DNA from: an uncultured Paracoccaceae bacterium
Lineage (GTDB): Bacteria; Pseudomonadota; Alphaproteobacteria; Rhodobacterales; Rhodobacteraceae
Assembly: GCA_947500135.1 (NCBI GenBank)
Contig: CANMQX010000003.1
Coordinates: 186,001-250,000, forward strand
Direction: 5' to 3'
Length of the DNA: 64,000 nucleotides
A program made the translations under genes and the position numbers. Below the pieces are notes generated by a model. That model saw only the letters and a program-made list of their open reading frames with translations, had not been told where the DNA came from and made no database searches. This document shows positions 6,871 through 14,771 of the stretch, one piece after another (the first letter of the stretch is position 1; every line of letters begins with the position of its first letter).

Positions 6871-7863
6871 CTAACGTAGAGGGTTCAGCGTCCAACCTTC
6901 ATCTTGCAGGAATTGCAGGACCCCGCTTTTTCCCATCAGATGCGCTGCACCGACGGCTATGACGATATCGTCATGCTGGCCCGCGGCGTCACGAATAACG
7001 GGCATCCATGCCCGGTTCCTGTCAATCAGGAGCGATTGTTCAAAGGTTGCAAAGGATTCTGCGGCCTCTTCGCTGCTGAGCCCGGGTGTGTTTTCCATCA
7101 CCACACGGGACATTTCCCATAAGGTGGCGACATCCCCGGCAAAGTAGCGATCCAGCATCGCCACGAATAACTGTTGCTGGGTTTCAGGGGCCAGCAGGTT
7201 GATGCGCAGCATATCGACCTGTTCATCAATCGGGTCACCTTTGAAAATCTCAAAGATTGTCATCATCGATTCCACGGATTGCGTCGGAACACCCGCCGCC
7301 GCGGCATCCTGCATGATCATGTGATCCAGCCCCAATGCCCCGTTGAACATGTCTTGCGTTGCACAAGGTGGGATCGACAGCATGATCGACAGATACCAAG
7401 GCTGCATTTTGGCGGCCATGAAGGAGGGGATCGACCGCGCCTTTGCCGCCGCTGAAATCAGTGCCCAGGTTTCTGCATCCAGCAGATCGGGCAGGGTCGG
7501 CCCTTCGGTGATGAACAGAATGCTTGGATCGGTGACGATCATCTGTTGCAGGTTTTCCTGATCTTCCAATGTGGCTTCGAGCATCACCAGATCAGCGCTT
7601 TGCACTTGGTCCTTTACCTTTTCACGGATTGCTTCCAATCGTGCGTCAAAGATATGCATGGTCCCGATAACGGTAATCCGCTGATCGCCTTTTGTTGCAT
7701 CCCACAAGATACCGTGACCGTAAGGAATATCTGCTGTTGCCGCCGCAAGGGCCGCCTTGTCCTGTGTGCTGAGCTGGTCAAGGTAGTTGTCGCCAGTACA
7801 GCGGGCCGCCGCAGGTAGCCCAAGCAGGACAAGCGCGAAAGCGGTGAAAAGGCGATGAAGCAT
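6871..7863 (-). CDS. TraB/GumN family protein, secreted
   Basis: A 330-residue protein with an N-terminal signal peptide (MLHRLFTAFALVLLGLPAAA). The TraB/GumN hallmarks are visible: TVIGTMHIFD near residue 60 (GTxH) and VIAVGAAHLMGKSG near the C-terminus (GAxHxxG), which would hold the metal ligands in the related Tiki-like fold. A metalloprotease-like activity is proposed for relatives but not proven for bacterial members. The ATG at 7863 is chosen because AAAGGA precedes it at proper spacing; an ATG at 7869 is too close to that SD. Periplasmic or envelope location is expected. Confidence 0.82.
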   Translation of the reverse strand: MLHRLFTAFALVLLGLPAAARCTGDNYLDQLSTQDKAALAAATADIPYGHGILWDATKGDQRITVIGTMHIFDARLEAIREKVKDQVQSADLVMLEATLEDQENLQQMIVTDPSILFITEGPTLPDLLDAETWALISAAAKARSIPSFMAAKMQPWYLSIMLSIPPCATQDMFNGALGLDHMIMQDAAAAGVPTQSVESMMTIFEIFKGDPIDEQVDMLRINLLAPETQQQLFVAMLDRYFAGDVATLWEMSRVVMENTPGLSSEEAAESFATFEQSLLIDRNRAWMPVIRDAAGQHDDIVIAVGAAHLMGKSGVLQFLQDEGWTLNPLR

Positions 7864-7935
7864 GGGCATTCCTTTGGCTTTTGTCGTCAGCAACGTAGCT
7901 ATGTGCGCCACGGCGTCAATTGCCGTGCTTCACAA

Positions 7936-7969
7936 AGAAAAAGCACGCCCGTGGGACGACGGGCGTGCT
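7936..7969 (-). terminator. Rho-independent terminator of the 50-residue membrane protein gene
   Basis: A perfect 11-bp stem (7942-7952 with 7959-7969) with a 6-nt loop; on the minus strand it is followed by TTTTTCTTT. It lies 25 nt after the stop codon at 7995, a good position for that gene. Confidence 0.85.
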
Positions 7970-7994
7970 GATTGCTGTGTTTCAGTGTAACCGG

Positions 7995-8147
7995 TTAATG
8001 ACCAAACATCACCCGGACACTTTGTGGTTCCACATGCGTGCCATTTGCCGCACCACCGGCATTGATGACAGCGAAACCCAGCAAGGTAACTATGCCCGCG
8101 ATAATCATGGCTGTTGCTTCGGGACCAAGAACATTCACAAATCGCAT
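7995..8147 (-). CDS. Small single-pass membrane protein, unknown function
   Basis: A 50-residue ORF beginning MRFVNVLGPEATA and ending RVMFGH. Residues 13-29 (AMIIAGIVTLLGFAVIN) form one predicted transmembrane helix, followed by a short polar tail. A GGAAG sequence sits about nine bases before the ATG, and a perfect terminator hairpin follows the stop, so it forms a complete monocistronic unit. The combination of SD, single helix and dedicated terminator makes it credible although I do not recognise the family. The neighbouring Crp/Fnr gene is in the same direction upstream. Confidence 0.65.
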   Translation of the reverse strand: MRFVNVLGPEATAMIIAGIVTLLGFAVINAGGAANGTHVEPQSVRVMFGH

Positions 8148-8238
8148 TTCAGGGCTTCCACTCACTCGCTATGCAGATGAGATTAGCTGTTAGGGGTGTC
8201 ATATTCTGTGCGCAATGACACTTTGAATCAAATTTGTT

Positions 8239-8913
8239 CTAAATTTCTGATAAAACTTCGGGGTTGATAATTTCGATCCGCTGCCGCGATGATTTGATCC
8301 CGCCACGCTTGACCAGTTTGCTGATTGAGCGGCTGACCATTTCCCGGTTTGCCCCAATTGTACCAGCGATTTCGGAATGGGTGGGTGCATTTTCAATGAC
8401 AGCACCCTTGGCCAATTTCCCTTGTTCGGCGGCCAGCCGCAAAAGGTAGCTGCCAACCCGTTGTTCGACGGACATCGTGCTCATCTCTGTGCTGCGTTCG
8501 GTCAATGTGCGGATCCGGGCGACAAGGTTATTTGTGACCCGTTCGCGTACCAGAGGCACCTCATTGAAAATCTGCAGAAAGCAGTCCCGCTTCATCGACA
8601 GGACCCGTGCATCTGTTTTGGCAAATACTGCAAGCGACCTGGGCACACCGTCAAACGCAGCCAGTTCGCCGAAATAGGCGCCTTCGGGGAACCGTGAAAA
8701 GACGATTTCGCGTCCTTCTTCGGTCCAGAACACCGCCATGATCGACCCGGATAGCAGGAAGTACAGATCATAGGAGCTGTCGTCTTGGTCAAAGACTGTC
8801 TGCCATGCCGCGAGTTTGTGTTCGCTGACATTCAGGGTGATGCCATGCAGATCAGCTGTGCTGACCCCTTCGAACAAGGGCAGCGCGAGAGCCAGGAATT
8901 TGTCAGCGTCCAT
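8239..8913 (-). CDS. Crp/Fnr-family transcriptional regulator
   Basis: A 224-residue regulator with an N-terminal cyclic-nucleotide-binding-type beta-roll (DLYFLLSGSIMAVF, then FPEGAYFGELAAFDGVPRSLAV resembling the CRP phosphate-binding cassette with its GE and RS residues). A long helix follows, then a C-terminal winged HTH (THSEIAGTIGANREMVSRSISKL). No N-terminal cysteine cluster is present, so it is not an Fe-S FNR; cAMP-like ligand binding is possible. Start at 8913 is preferred for its GGA six bases upstream; an ATG at 8949 is also in frame. A TTGACG/CGTCAA palindromic site lies about 95 nt upstream. Confidence 0.88.
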   Translation of the reverse strand: MDADKFLALALPLFEGVSTADLHGITLNVSEHKLAAWQTVFDQDDSSYDLYFLLSGSIMAVFWTEEGREIVFSRFPEGAYFGELAAFDGVPRSLAVFAKTDARVLSMKRDCFLQIFNEVPLVRERVTNNLVARIRTLTERSTEMSTMSVEQRVGSYLLRLAAEQGKLAKGAVIENAPTHSEIAGTIGANREMVSRSISKLVKRGGIKSSRQRIEIINPEVLSEI

Positions 8914-9006
8914 TCGAATTCCAGTGGAGGTTAAATCGCGAAATAGCATTACAGTGACCGGGTGTCTTGGATTTGGCCTATGATGCGCAACTTGTCCACT
9001 GTTCAG

Positions 9007-9022
9007 TTGACGTTGACGTCAA
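9007..9022. promoter_or_regulatory. 16-bp operator-like palindrome upstream of the Crp/Fnr gene
   Basis: TTGACGTTGACGTCAA is symmetric at 14 of 16 positions. The arrangement resembles operators of MerR-family regulators of acyl-CoA metabolism (LiuR type) more than the FNR box TTGA-N6-TCAA, because the spacer between half-sites is 8 rather than 6. No MerR gene is present in the window. Confidence 0.4.
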
Positions 9023-9207
9023 GCTGTTGAAGGGAAATGCGAGAGCCGTATGGCCCGAGAGACTGGTAGTGGTTCAAAATTTCCCTTTTATTATAAGATT
9101 TTGGAATAAAATGGATGACGTCGCTTTGCACCATTCCATACCTTGAAAAAAGACAAAGAAAATTGCCCCGTCGCAATCTGCGCGACAGGAACCATTTGAA
9201 TTTCTTG

Positions 9208-9233
9208 GGGGCGTGCCTGTTTCAGCCCGCCCC
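9208..9233 (-). terminator. Hairpin after the 326-residue unknown gene
   Basis: GGGGCG (9208-9213) pairs with CGCCCC (9228-9233), 8 nt after the stop at 9241 in gene orientation. No T run follows, so it could be a weak or rho-assisted terminator or only an mRNA 3'-end stabiliser. Confidence 0.35.
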
Positions 9234-9240
9234 GATTAGG

Positions 9241-10221
9241 TCAGACCGCATCAAAGATGCAGGTCCAGGGTGCCGCCACGCCGATCGACAACTGGGGTGC
9301 TGCCCCTTGCCGCGCCGTCATCCCGATCTTGCCATGATGTGTTCCGGGCACCGAGGCGGGCGGCAGGTTGTCGACCAATGCTGCATAGCCGGTCAGTTGA
9401 TATCCCCCGCTTGCCTTGATCCCTTTTGCGATATCTGCGTCTGATCCAAAGATCGTGGCAGAACACATCGACAGCGTCAGCTCTGGCGATTGGTTGTCAC
9501 CGCGCATCCGGTAGCTGACCCCAAGCTTTCTGGTTGGCAGATCGCGACCGTCGATTGCGCCGTTCAGCCCGTCCATCGCCATGGCCAGAATGTCGGGTGA
9601 CACCTGTGCCGGTTCGGCAAGCAAGGCCAGATCGTCGCGCGTCGCGTTGTCCATGTCGAAATGCAGCGTCACGTCGCCGCTGCCCCCATCAAAGCCAACC
9701 ATGCTGGCCCGTGCGTTGTCGCCTAACTGATCCATCGTTGCCGCAATGGCTGCATCACCGATCAGTCCTGACAGGTCCGTCGCTGCTGCTGGTAATTCCG
9801 CCAATAGCTGGCATTGCAGCCCGGATTTGCCATGGCGCAGCCCCAGCCGCGCCCCGTAGGTCAACCCGCCTGCTGTCTGGGCGGCACTGATCACATCTCG
9901 CAATGCACCAGGCAGCTGTCTGCCGCCGCGCCCTTGCATGATCTTGTTGACCAGTGCCACCCGGTTGGTGGGATCATCTTGCGGATTGGCAACCTCTGTC
10001 ACCATTTGAAGGTCCGTCTGTCCGGCTTGAAAAATCATCTCAACCGGTGATCCGGTTGTGGTCAGGCTGCTGGGTGCCCATGCTGCCCAGCCGCCCGGGT
10101 CCATGACGTCGATATCGTGCAGGATTCGTTCCAGAACCTCGCCGGATTTGCCTTGCCGACGCAGATACCAGCACCAATCGACATCGCTGCGGGCGGGGAT
10201 GGCGGGGGCGAAATTGAACAT
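9241..10221 (-). CDS. Unrecognised 326-residue protein, possible ABBA-fold prenyltransferase-like
   Basis: A soluble protein with no signal peptide or membrane segment. Repeated alternating strand patterns are visible (SPVEMIFQAG, TDLQMVTEVANP, GLQCQLLAELP, GDVTLHFDMD, SPELTLSMCSATIF, GKIGMTARQG, PQLSIGVAAPW). The first pair (S-x-PVE-x-x-F followed by T-D-L-x-x-x-T-E-x-x-P) and the order of strands are reminiscent of DMATS/ABBA-type aromatic prenyltransferases. This is weak pattern similarity, not an identification. The gene stands alone, downstream of and co-directional with the enoyl-CoA hydratase gene about 100 nt away. It could equally be a lineage-specific orphan family. Confidence 0.6.
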   Translation of the reverse strand: MFNFAPAIPARSDVDWCWYLRRQGKSGEVLERILHDIDVMDPGGWAAWAPSSLTTTGSPVEMIFQAGQTDLQMVTEVANPQDDPTNRVALVNKIMQGRGGRQLPGALRDVISAAQTAGGLTYGARLGLRHGKSGLQCQLLAELPAAATDLSGLIGDAAIAATMDQLGDNARASMVGFDGGSGDVTLHFDMDNATRDDLALLAEPAQVSPDILAMAMDGLNGAIDGRDLPTRKLGVSYRMRGDNQSPELTLSMCSATIFGSDADIAKGIKASGGYQLTGYAALVDNLPPASVPGTHHGKIGMTARQGAAPQLSIGVAAPWTCIFDAV

Positions 10222-10324
10222 GTGTCAGGACTCATTTCAGGTTTCGGGTTGATCATGAGATTGCCCCGGTCCTGAAGAATGGTCTGTGTCGAAACGCACA
10301 TTTGGTCGAATGATGTGGAAAAAC

Positions 10325-11098
10325 CTATCGTCCGCGCCAGACCGGTGCCCGCTTTTCGATGAAGGCCCGTGCCCCTTCGGCGGCATCTGCTGTTTTCCCT
10401 ATCTCGGTAATAAGCCTGTCATTCAGGGACCAAATCGCGGCATCGTTCGCTGTATAAGCGGCGTTGGCGATCGCCAGCGTGTGACGTGTTGCAAGCGGGG
10501 CATTCGATGCAATATCCGCGGCAATGCCGCGGGCCACCTTCAGTGCGTCCCCATCCGGTGCAACCCGATTGATCACATCCCAGAATACGGCCTCGCCGGC
10601 ACTGAAAGGTTTGCCTGTCAGTAGTATCTCATTCGCGCGTAACCGAGGTACTGATGTTGGCAACCGCACCGCACCGCCAGCCCCGGGGATCAGGCCAATC
10701 CGGACCTCTGGCAAGGCAAATTCGGCGGTATCCCCGGCAACGGCCAGATCACAGGCGAGCATCATTTCAAACCCACCGGCCAGTGCCGCACCCTCCACCG
10801 CAGCGATCACCGGTTTTGTGCGTTGTCGTTTTACAAATCCGCCAAAGCCGTATTGCCCAAACAGGATTTCATCGCCCGCACCAGCAGCAAAGGCTTTCAA
10901 ATCCATGCCTGCGCAAAAAAGTTTGCCAGCCCCGGTTAGGATGGCGACCTGCACGTCATCATCGGCTTCGACCTTGTCAAAGGCATCGCGCATGCCGTCG
11001 CAGACCGCCGGGTTGATTGCGTTGCGCTGATCAGGCCGGTTGAGCGTGATCGTGGCGATGCCGTCTGCGGCTTGATAGAGAACGGGTGTATCAGTCAT
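10325..11098 (-). CDS. Enoyl-CoA hydratase/isomerase (crotonase family)
   Basis: A 257-residue crotonase-fold enzyme. Oxyanion-hole segments are GAGKLFCAGMDL and EGAALAGGFEM. Both catalytic glutamates of true hydratases appear retained: the Glu in GGFEM and the Glu in LPEVRIGLIPGAGG. It should hydrate enoyl-CoA in fatty-acid or branched-chain/aromatic acyl-CoA breakdown. Its start overlaps the end of the upstream acyl-CoA synthetase gene by 8 nt, so ligation and hydration of an acyl substrate are probably translationally coupled. Exact substrate is unknown. Confidence 0.88.
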   Translation of the reverse strand: MTDTPVLYQAADGIATITLNRPDQRNAINPAVCDGMRDAFDKVEADDDVQVAILTGAGKLFCAGMDLKAFAAGAGDEILFGQYGFGGFVKRQRTKPVIAAVEGAALAGGFEMMLACDLAVAGDTAEFALPEVRIGLIPGAGGAVRLPTSVPRLRANEILLTGKPFSAGEAVFWDVINRVAPDGDALKVARGIAADIASNAPLATRHTLAIANAAYTANDAAIWSLNDRLITEIGKTADAAEGARAFIEKRAPVWRGR

Positions 11099-12731
11099 TT
11101 TCAGCTTCCTTTGCGGCGCGCTGGCGAAGGTCGGCGCGGATGATCTTGCCTGTGGTTGTCATCGGCATGTCGTTGATGAATCGGACCACGCGAGGGTATT
11201 CATAGGCGGCGAGGCGGGATTTCACATGTTTGGCGATATTGTCGGCCAGTGCGTCTGACCCGCTATATTCATCGGCCAACTGGACATAGGCCGCCACGAC
11301 CGCCCCCCGGATCGGATCGGGTTTGCCGACGACGCCCGCCAGTGTCACGGCGGGGTGGGTCAGTAGGCAATCTTCAATCTCTGCCGGTCCAATCCGGTAG
11401 CCGCCAGAGCTGATGATGTCGTCATCCCGCCCGATAAACCGGATCCGCCCTGATGCGGCTGTGCCGCCCTTGTCACCGGTCAGCAGCCACTGGTCCCCGT
11501 CGATGGTGATGAATTTGGCGGCGGTGGCATCCGGATTGTTCCAGTATTCCAGAAACATCACCGGGTCGGGTGCGCGCACGGCGATGCTGCCTTCCTCGCC
11601 TGTGGCACAGATACGTGCGCGGTCTTCGTCAACCACGGCGACGGTATGGCCGGGCACCGCAAAGCCCATGACACCGGGTTCCGCCGGTTCCAGCGCTGCG
11701 CAAGACGATACGATCATGTTGCATTCGGTCTGGCCGTAGAATTCGTTGATTGTGGTGCCAAAGACCTGTTGCCCCCATGCGATCAATTCCTTGCCCAGCG
11801 TTTCGCCCCCGCTGGCAACCGACCGCATGGTCACAGGCGCGTCGGGCGTGTCCAGTCGCATTAGTTTCAGGGCTGTGGGCGGCAGGAATGCATTGCGGAT
11901 ATTGTGGGTTCGGATCAGGTCAAAGGCGGCTTTGGCGCTGAACTTGGCAAAGCGGCAGGCGACCACCGGCACACCGTGATGCAGCGCGGGCATCAGCACG
12001 TCGAGCAAACCACCGATCCACGCCCAATCTGCGGGTGTCCAGATGCGGTCGCCCGGTTGGGGAAAGAAATCATGGCTCATCTCGACACCCGGCAGATGGC
12101 CTAAAAGGACCCTATGGGCGTGCAGCGCCCCTTTGGGCGCGCCGGTTGTGCCGGAGGTGTAGATCAGGATCGCAGGATCATCGGCACGGGTTGCGATGGG
12201 GGCGAATGTGTCTGGTTGTGTGGCGCAAAGCGCATGCATGTCCTTTGCATTATCACCAGCCCCATCAATGGACAGGATCACCGATAGGTCGGGCAGAGAC
12301 GCCCGCAAGCGGCCCAGTTGCTCCGCCCCCGCCTGATTGGTGATCACCACCCGCGCGCCTGAATCCTTTAGCCGGTGTTGCAGGGCTTCTGGCCCGAAAA
12401 GGGTAAAAAGCGGCAGGGAAATGCACCCCATCTTGGTGATCGCGATATGGGCGGTGGCAGTTTCCACGCATTGCGGCAGCAGGACCGCTATCCTGTCGCC
12501 GCGACCCACCCATTCCTGCAAGACATGCGCCAACCGGTTTGACGCTGCGCGCAGATCAGCAAAGCTGTGAGTCCGGTGGCTGCCATCCTCGGCCACGGCG
12601 ATAATGGCCGGGTTGTCAGGGTTTTTTGCGGCGATGCGGTCACAAATGTCGACGCCAATGTTGTAATTGTCTGGCACAGCCCATGCGAAAGCCTGACGCG
12701 TTTCCATGATGGTCGATTGTTGTGTCAGCAT
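11091..12731 (-). CDS. Acyl-CoA synthetase (AMP-forming, medium/short-chain acyl type)
   Basis: A 546-residue ANL-superfamily ligase that activates a carboxylic acid to acyl-CoA through an acyl-AMP. The P-loop-like A3 motif YTSGTTGAPKG, the A5-region motif INEFYGQTECN, the A7 motif WLLTGDKGG and the A10 motif TTGKIIRADLRQ with its catalytic Lys are all visible. The start at 12731 (MLTQQSTIM) gives the usual distance to NIGVDICDR; a TTG at 12782 and an ATG at 12707 are alternatives. It forms a two-gene operon with the crotonase. A TTGCA-AAG-TGCAA inverted repeat lies about 170 nt upstream. Confidence 0.9.
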   Translation of the reverse strand: MLTQQSTIMETRQAFAWAVPDNYNIGVDICDRIAAKNPDNPAIIAVAEDGSHRTHSFADLRAASNRLAHVLQEWVGRGDRIAVLLPQCVETATAHIAITKMGCISLPLFTLFGPEALQHRLKDSGARVVITNQAGAEQLGRLRASLPDLSVILSIDGAGDNAKDMHALCATQPDTFAPIATRADDPAILIYTSGTTGAPKGALHAHRVLLGHLPGVEMSHDFFPQPGDRIWTPADWAWIGGLLDVLMPALHHGVPVVACRFAKFSAKAAFDLIRTHNIRNAFLPPTALKLMRLDTPDAPVTMRSVASGGETLGKELIAWGQQVFGTTINEFYGQTECNMIVSSCAALEPAEPGVMGFAVPGHTVAVVDEDRARICATGEEGSIAVRAPDPVMFLEYWNNPDATAAKFITIDGDQWLLTGDKGGTAASGRIRFIGRDDDIISSGGYRIGPAEIEDCLLTHPAVTLAGVVGKPDPIRGAVVAAYVQLADEYSGSDALADNIAKHVKSRLAAYEYPRVVRFINDMPMTTTGKIIRADLRQRAAKEAEND

Positions 12732-12782
12732 CCGGTCGCAGCCCCCCGCGCAAACATGGGGCAGGGGCGTGATGACAGTCAA

Positions 12783-13128
12783 TGGATGGGGTGGCTGTCC
12801 GCTGGAACGATTCGCGCTGTTGCTTTCGAAATAATCGTTATGGTTGCGGTGGTGATGGAGTGCATTACGTGTGGTTTAAGGCTGACGCTACGTCGGTTGC
12901 AAAGTGCAAAACGGGTTAACCGCGCCCAATCGCGCGGCCAATCCGTTGTTTCATTGATGTTTTCAGTGAAACTGTGCCGCATCTGCGGGCCAAATCGCCA
13001 AAATGAACCCAAAATGAACGAGTTGTTTTGGCGATGTTCATGTTGCGGGTCCCATATCTTGAAAGTGGAATGTGTTTGATGCTTGGGGGAGCGACCGAAG
13101 ACACAACTGGGACTTTGGAGTGGTTGTT
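12783..13128. other. Intergenic region, no convincing gene
   Basis: About 345 nt between the acyl-CoA synthetase and the small acidic ORF. It contains TTGCA-AAG-TGCAA (12897-12909) and GGTTAACC (about 12914), possible regulatory sites. Open frames here lack an SD and protein-like composition. Confidence 0.5.
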
Positions 13129-13335
13129 ATGTTTGCGTGGAAGTTACCCCTGAATGAAGCTGCGGCTGTTGCGCCGTCAGAAGATTTGTCAGATGAAATG
13201 TCTTTGCGTCGCATGTTTGCGTGCAATGATACAACGGCACCGCCCGTTGATCAGGCTGCTAGCGCCAAGGACAGCCCCTTTCCCGATGTCGATGATATTG
13301 CTGATCGGCTAAGTGATCGCATCGATTATTGCTAG
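13129..13335 (+). CDS. Small acidic protein, unknown function
   Basis: A 68-residue ORF starting MFAWKLPLNEAAAVAP and ending DRLSDRIDYC, preceded by GGAG about eight bases upstream of the ATG. It has no transmembrane helix, and its C-terminal half is acidic (PFPDVDDIADRLSDRIDYC). I do not recognise the family. It is followed 96 nt later by the PepSY-like gene in the same direction, so co-transcription is possible. A CTAGGG/CCCTAG inverted repeat lies at its stop codon. Existence is supported only by the SD and composition. Confidence 0.45.
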   Translation: MFAWKLPLNEAAAVAPSEDLSDEMSLRRMFACNDTTAPPVDQAASAKDSPFPDVDDIADRLSDRIDYC

Positions 13336-13431
13336 GGCCAAGCCCCTAGGACAACCCCAGCGCAACGTCTTAGAAGACATCACTTGCCCTGCGAGTTATA
13401 ACCTGTGGGAAAAGGTCGTCTGCTGGATACC

Positions 13432-14028
13432 ATGATGCGCCGTTTATACATCTTGATGCTGCTGTTTCTGCTGGTCCCGTCGACCGGCAAGGCCGATGTG
13501 CGCGAATTGTCCCAGGCTGAGCTGCGTACAATCGTGTCTTCCAACGGGGCCATTGCAACGCGTCGCCTGATCGCCGGGGTCGAGGATTTCACCAATGGTG
13601 ATGTGGTCGATGTTCGTGCCTTTCTCGTCGAAAATACGGTGACCTATCGTGTTCTGATCCGTCAGGCCAATGGCATTCTGGGATCTATCATGGTGGATGG
13701 CACAACCGGCTTTGAGGTGGGGCATAATACGTCACTCGGGCGCCGTGTGAGTGAAGTTGCCGCCACGAATACCGCAGCTGGCAAGGCAAGCACGGTAGCA
13801 TCGCCATCGCAAGAAAACCGTGGTTCTGGCAATAATCGCAACGCCGGGGGCAATAGCGGGAAGAATGGCAATAGCGGTGGAAACGGCAATGGTGGCAACG
13901 GGGGAGGAAACGGGAACGGCAATAGTGGCGGTAACAGTAACGGCGGTGGAAACAGCAACGGTAACAGCGGCGGCAATGGCAACGGGAACGGTGGCAATAA
14001 CGGAAACGGGAAAGGCCGTAGGGGTTAG
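13432..14028 (+). CDS. Secreted PepSY-like protein with long Gly/Asn-rich tail
   Basis: A 198-residue exported protein. The signal peptide is MMRRLYILMLLFLLVPSTGKA, and residues about 25-95 resemble a single PepSY-type module (LSQAELRTIV...YRVLIRQANGILGSIMVDG). From about residue 120 to the end the chain is almost only Gly and Asn with scattered Ser and Lys (NGNGGNGG-type repeats), a low-complexity, probably disordered tail ending KGRRG. It sits 80 nt upstream of a two-component regulator in the same direction; PepSY proteins commonly precede such systems and may act as periplasmic inhibitors or sensors. The nearby GTG at 13405 is less likely as start. Confidence 0.75.
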   Translation: MMRRLYILMLLFLLVPSTGKADVRELSQAELRTIVSSNGAIATRRLIAGVEDFTNGDVVDVRAFLVENTVTYRVLIRQANGILGSIMVDGTTGFEVGHNTSLGRRVSEVAATNTAAGKASTVASPSQENRGSGNNRNAGGNSGKNGNSGGNGNGGNGGGNGNGNSGGNSNGGGNSNGNSGGNGNGNGGNNGNGKGRRG

Positions 14029-14059
14029 AACTGGATCGCCACAATTTTGTTTATCGATA

Positions 14060-14071
14060 GCAAATATTTGC
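14060..14071. promoter_or_regulatory. 12-bp perfect palindrome upstream of the response regulator
   Basis: GCAAATATTTGC lies 38 nt before the regulator's ATG and 32 nt after the PepSY-like gene's stop. It may be an autoregulatory operator; no experimental link is visible from sequence. Confidence 0.35.
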
Positions 14072-14108
14072 CCAACTATTGCCACGGGCACACGTTAAGA
14101 GCGTAAAG

Positions 14109-14771
14109 ATGAGAATACTTCTTGCCGAAGACGAGCATGTCCTTGCTCAACAAATTAAGAGCGTCCTTTGTGCAGAAGGCCGTGTCGTGGACGTGGCCAG
14201 TGACGGGGCAGAGGCGCAATTTCTGGGTGAAACAGAACCCTATGACGTGATTGTCCTTGATATCGGCTTGCCGCAGCGCGACGGGATTACCGTGCTCAAG
14301 AACTGGCGCGCAAATGATATCCAGACACCAGTGATCATTCTGACGGCGCGTGATGGATGGTCGGATCGGGTGGATGGGCTTGATGCCGGGGCGGATGATT
14401 ATCTGACCAAGCCATTTCACATGCCAGAGCTGTCTGCCCGCGTCCGCGCAATGATCCGGCGCAAGTCAGGTCAGACCAATCCGGTCTTTGCCAAGGACAA
14501 TGTCGTGTTTGATACCCGCAATAATCAGGTTACGCAGGATGGCATTCCTGCCAATCTGACAGCACAAGAGGTCGCGGTGCTGTCATATCTGTTCCATAAT
14601 GCGGATCGTCTTGTGTCCCGGACCGAACTGTCCGAGCATATTTATGAATATGACGGCGACCGCGATTCCAACACCATTGCGGTGTTCGTAAACCGGCTGC
14701 GCAAGAAGTTGGGCAATGAATTGATCGAGACCGTCCGTGGTCGTGGTTATGTAATCAAGATCGCCGCATGA
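14109..14771 (+). CDS. OmpR/PhoP-type response regulator
   Basis: A 220-residue DNA-binding regulator. The receiver domain has the acidic pair at residues 7-9, the phosphoacceptor Asp51 in VIVLDIGLP, Thr79 in ILTARDG and Lys101 in LTKPFHM. The C-terminal winged helix (residues about 125-220) ends in ETVRGRGYVIK, the OmpR-type signature. The ATG at 14109 follows an AAGAG sequence and starts MRILLAEDEH. Its stop overlaps the kinase start by 4 nt (ATGA), so the pair is translationally coupled. Target genes are unknown; the upstream PepSY-like protein may be one. Confidence 0.92.
   Translation: MRILLAEDEHVLAQQIKSVLCAEGRVVDVASDGAEAQFLGETEPYDVIVLDIGLPQRDGITVLKNWRANDIQTPVIILTARDGWSDRVDGLDAGADDYLTKPFHMPELSARVRAMIRRKSGQTNPVFAKDNVVFDTRNNQVTQDGIPANLTAQEVAVLSYLFHNADRLVSRTELSEHIYEYDGDRDSNTIAVFVNRLRKKLGNELIETVRGRGYVIKIAA

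Noticed and set aside
12567-13079. 170-residue plus-strand frame
   Set aside because: Mostly antisense to the acyl-CoA synthetase start and its promoter; no conserved-looking domain.
13662-14091. Proline/leucine-rich frames opposite the Gly/Asn tail
   Set aside because: Pure reverse-complement translation of the repetitive Gly/Asn codons.
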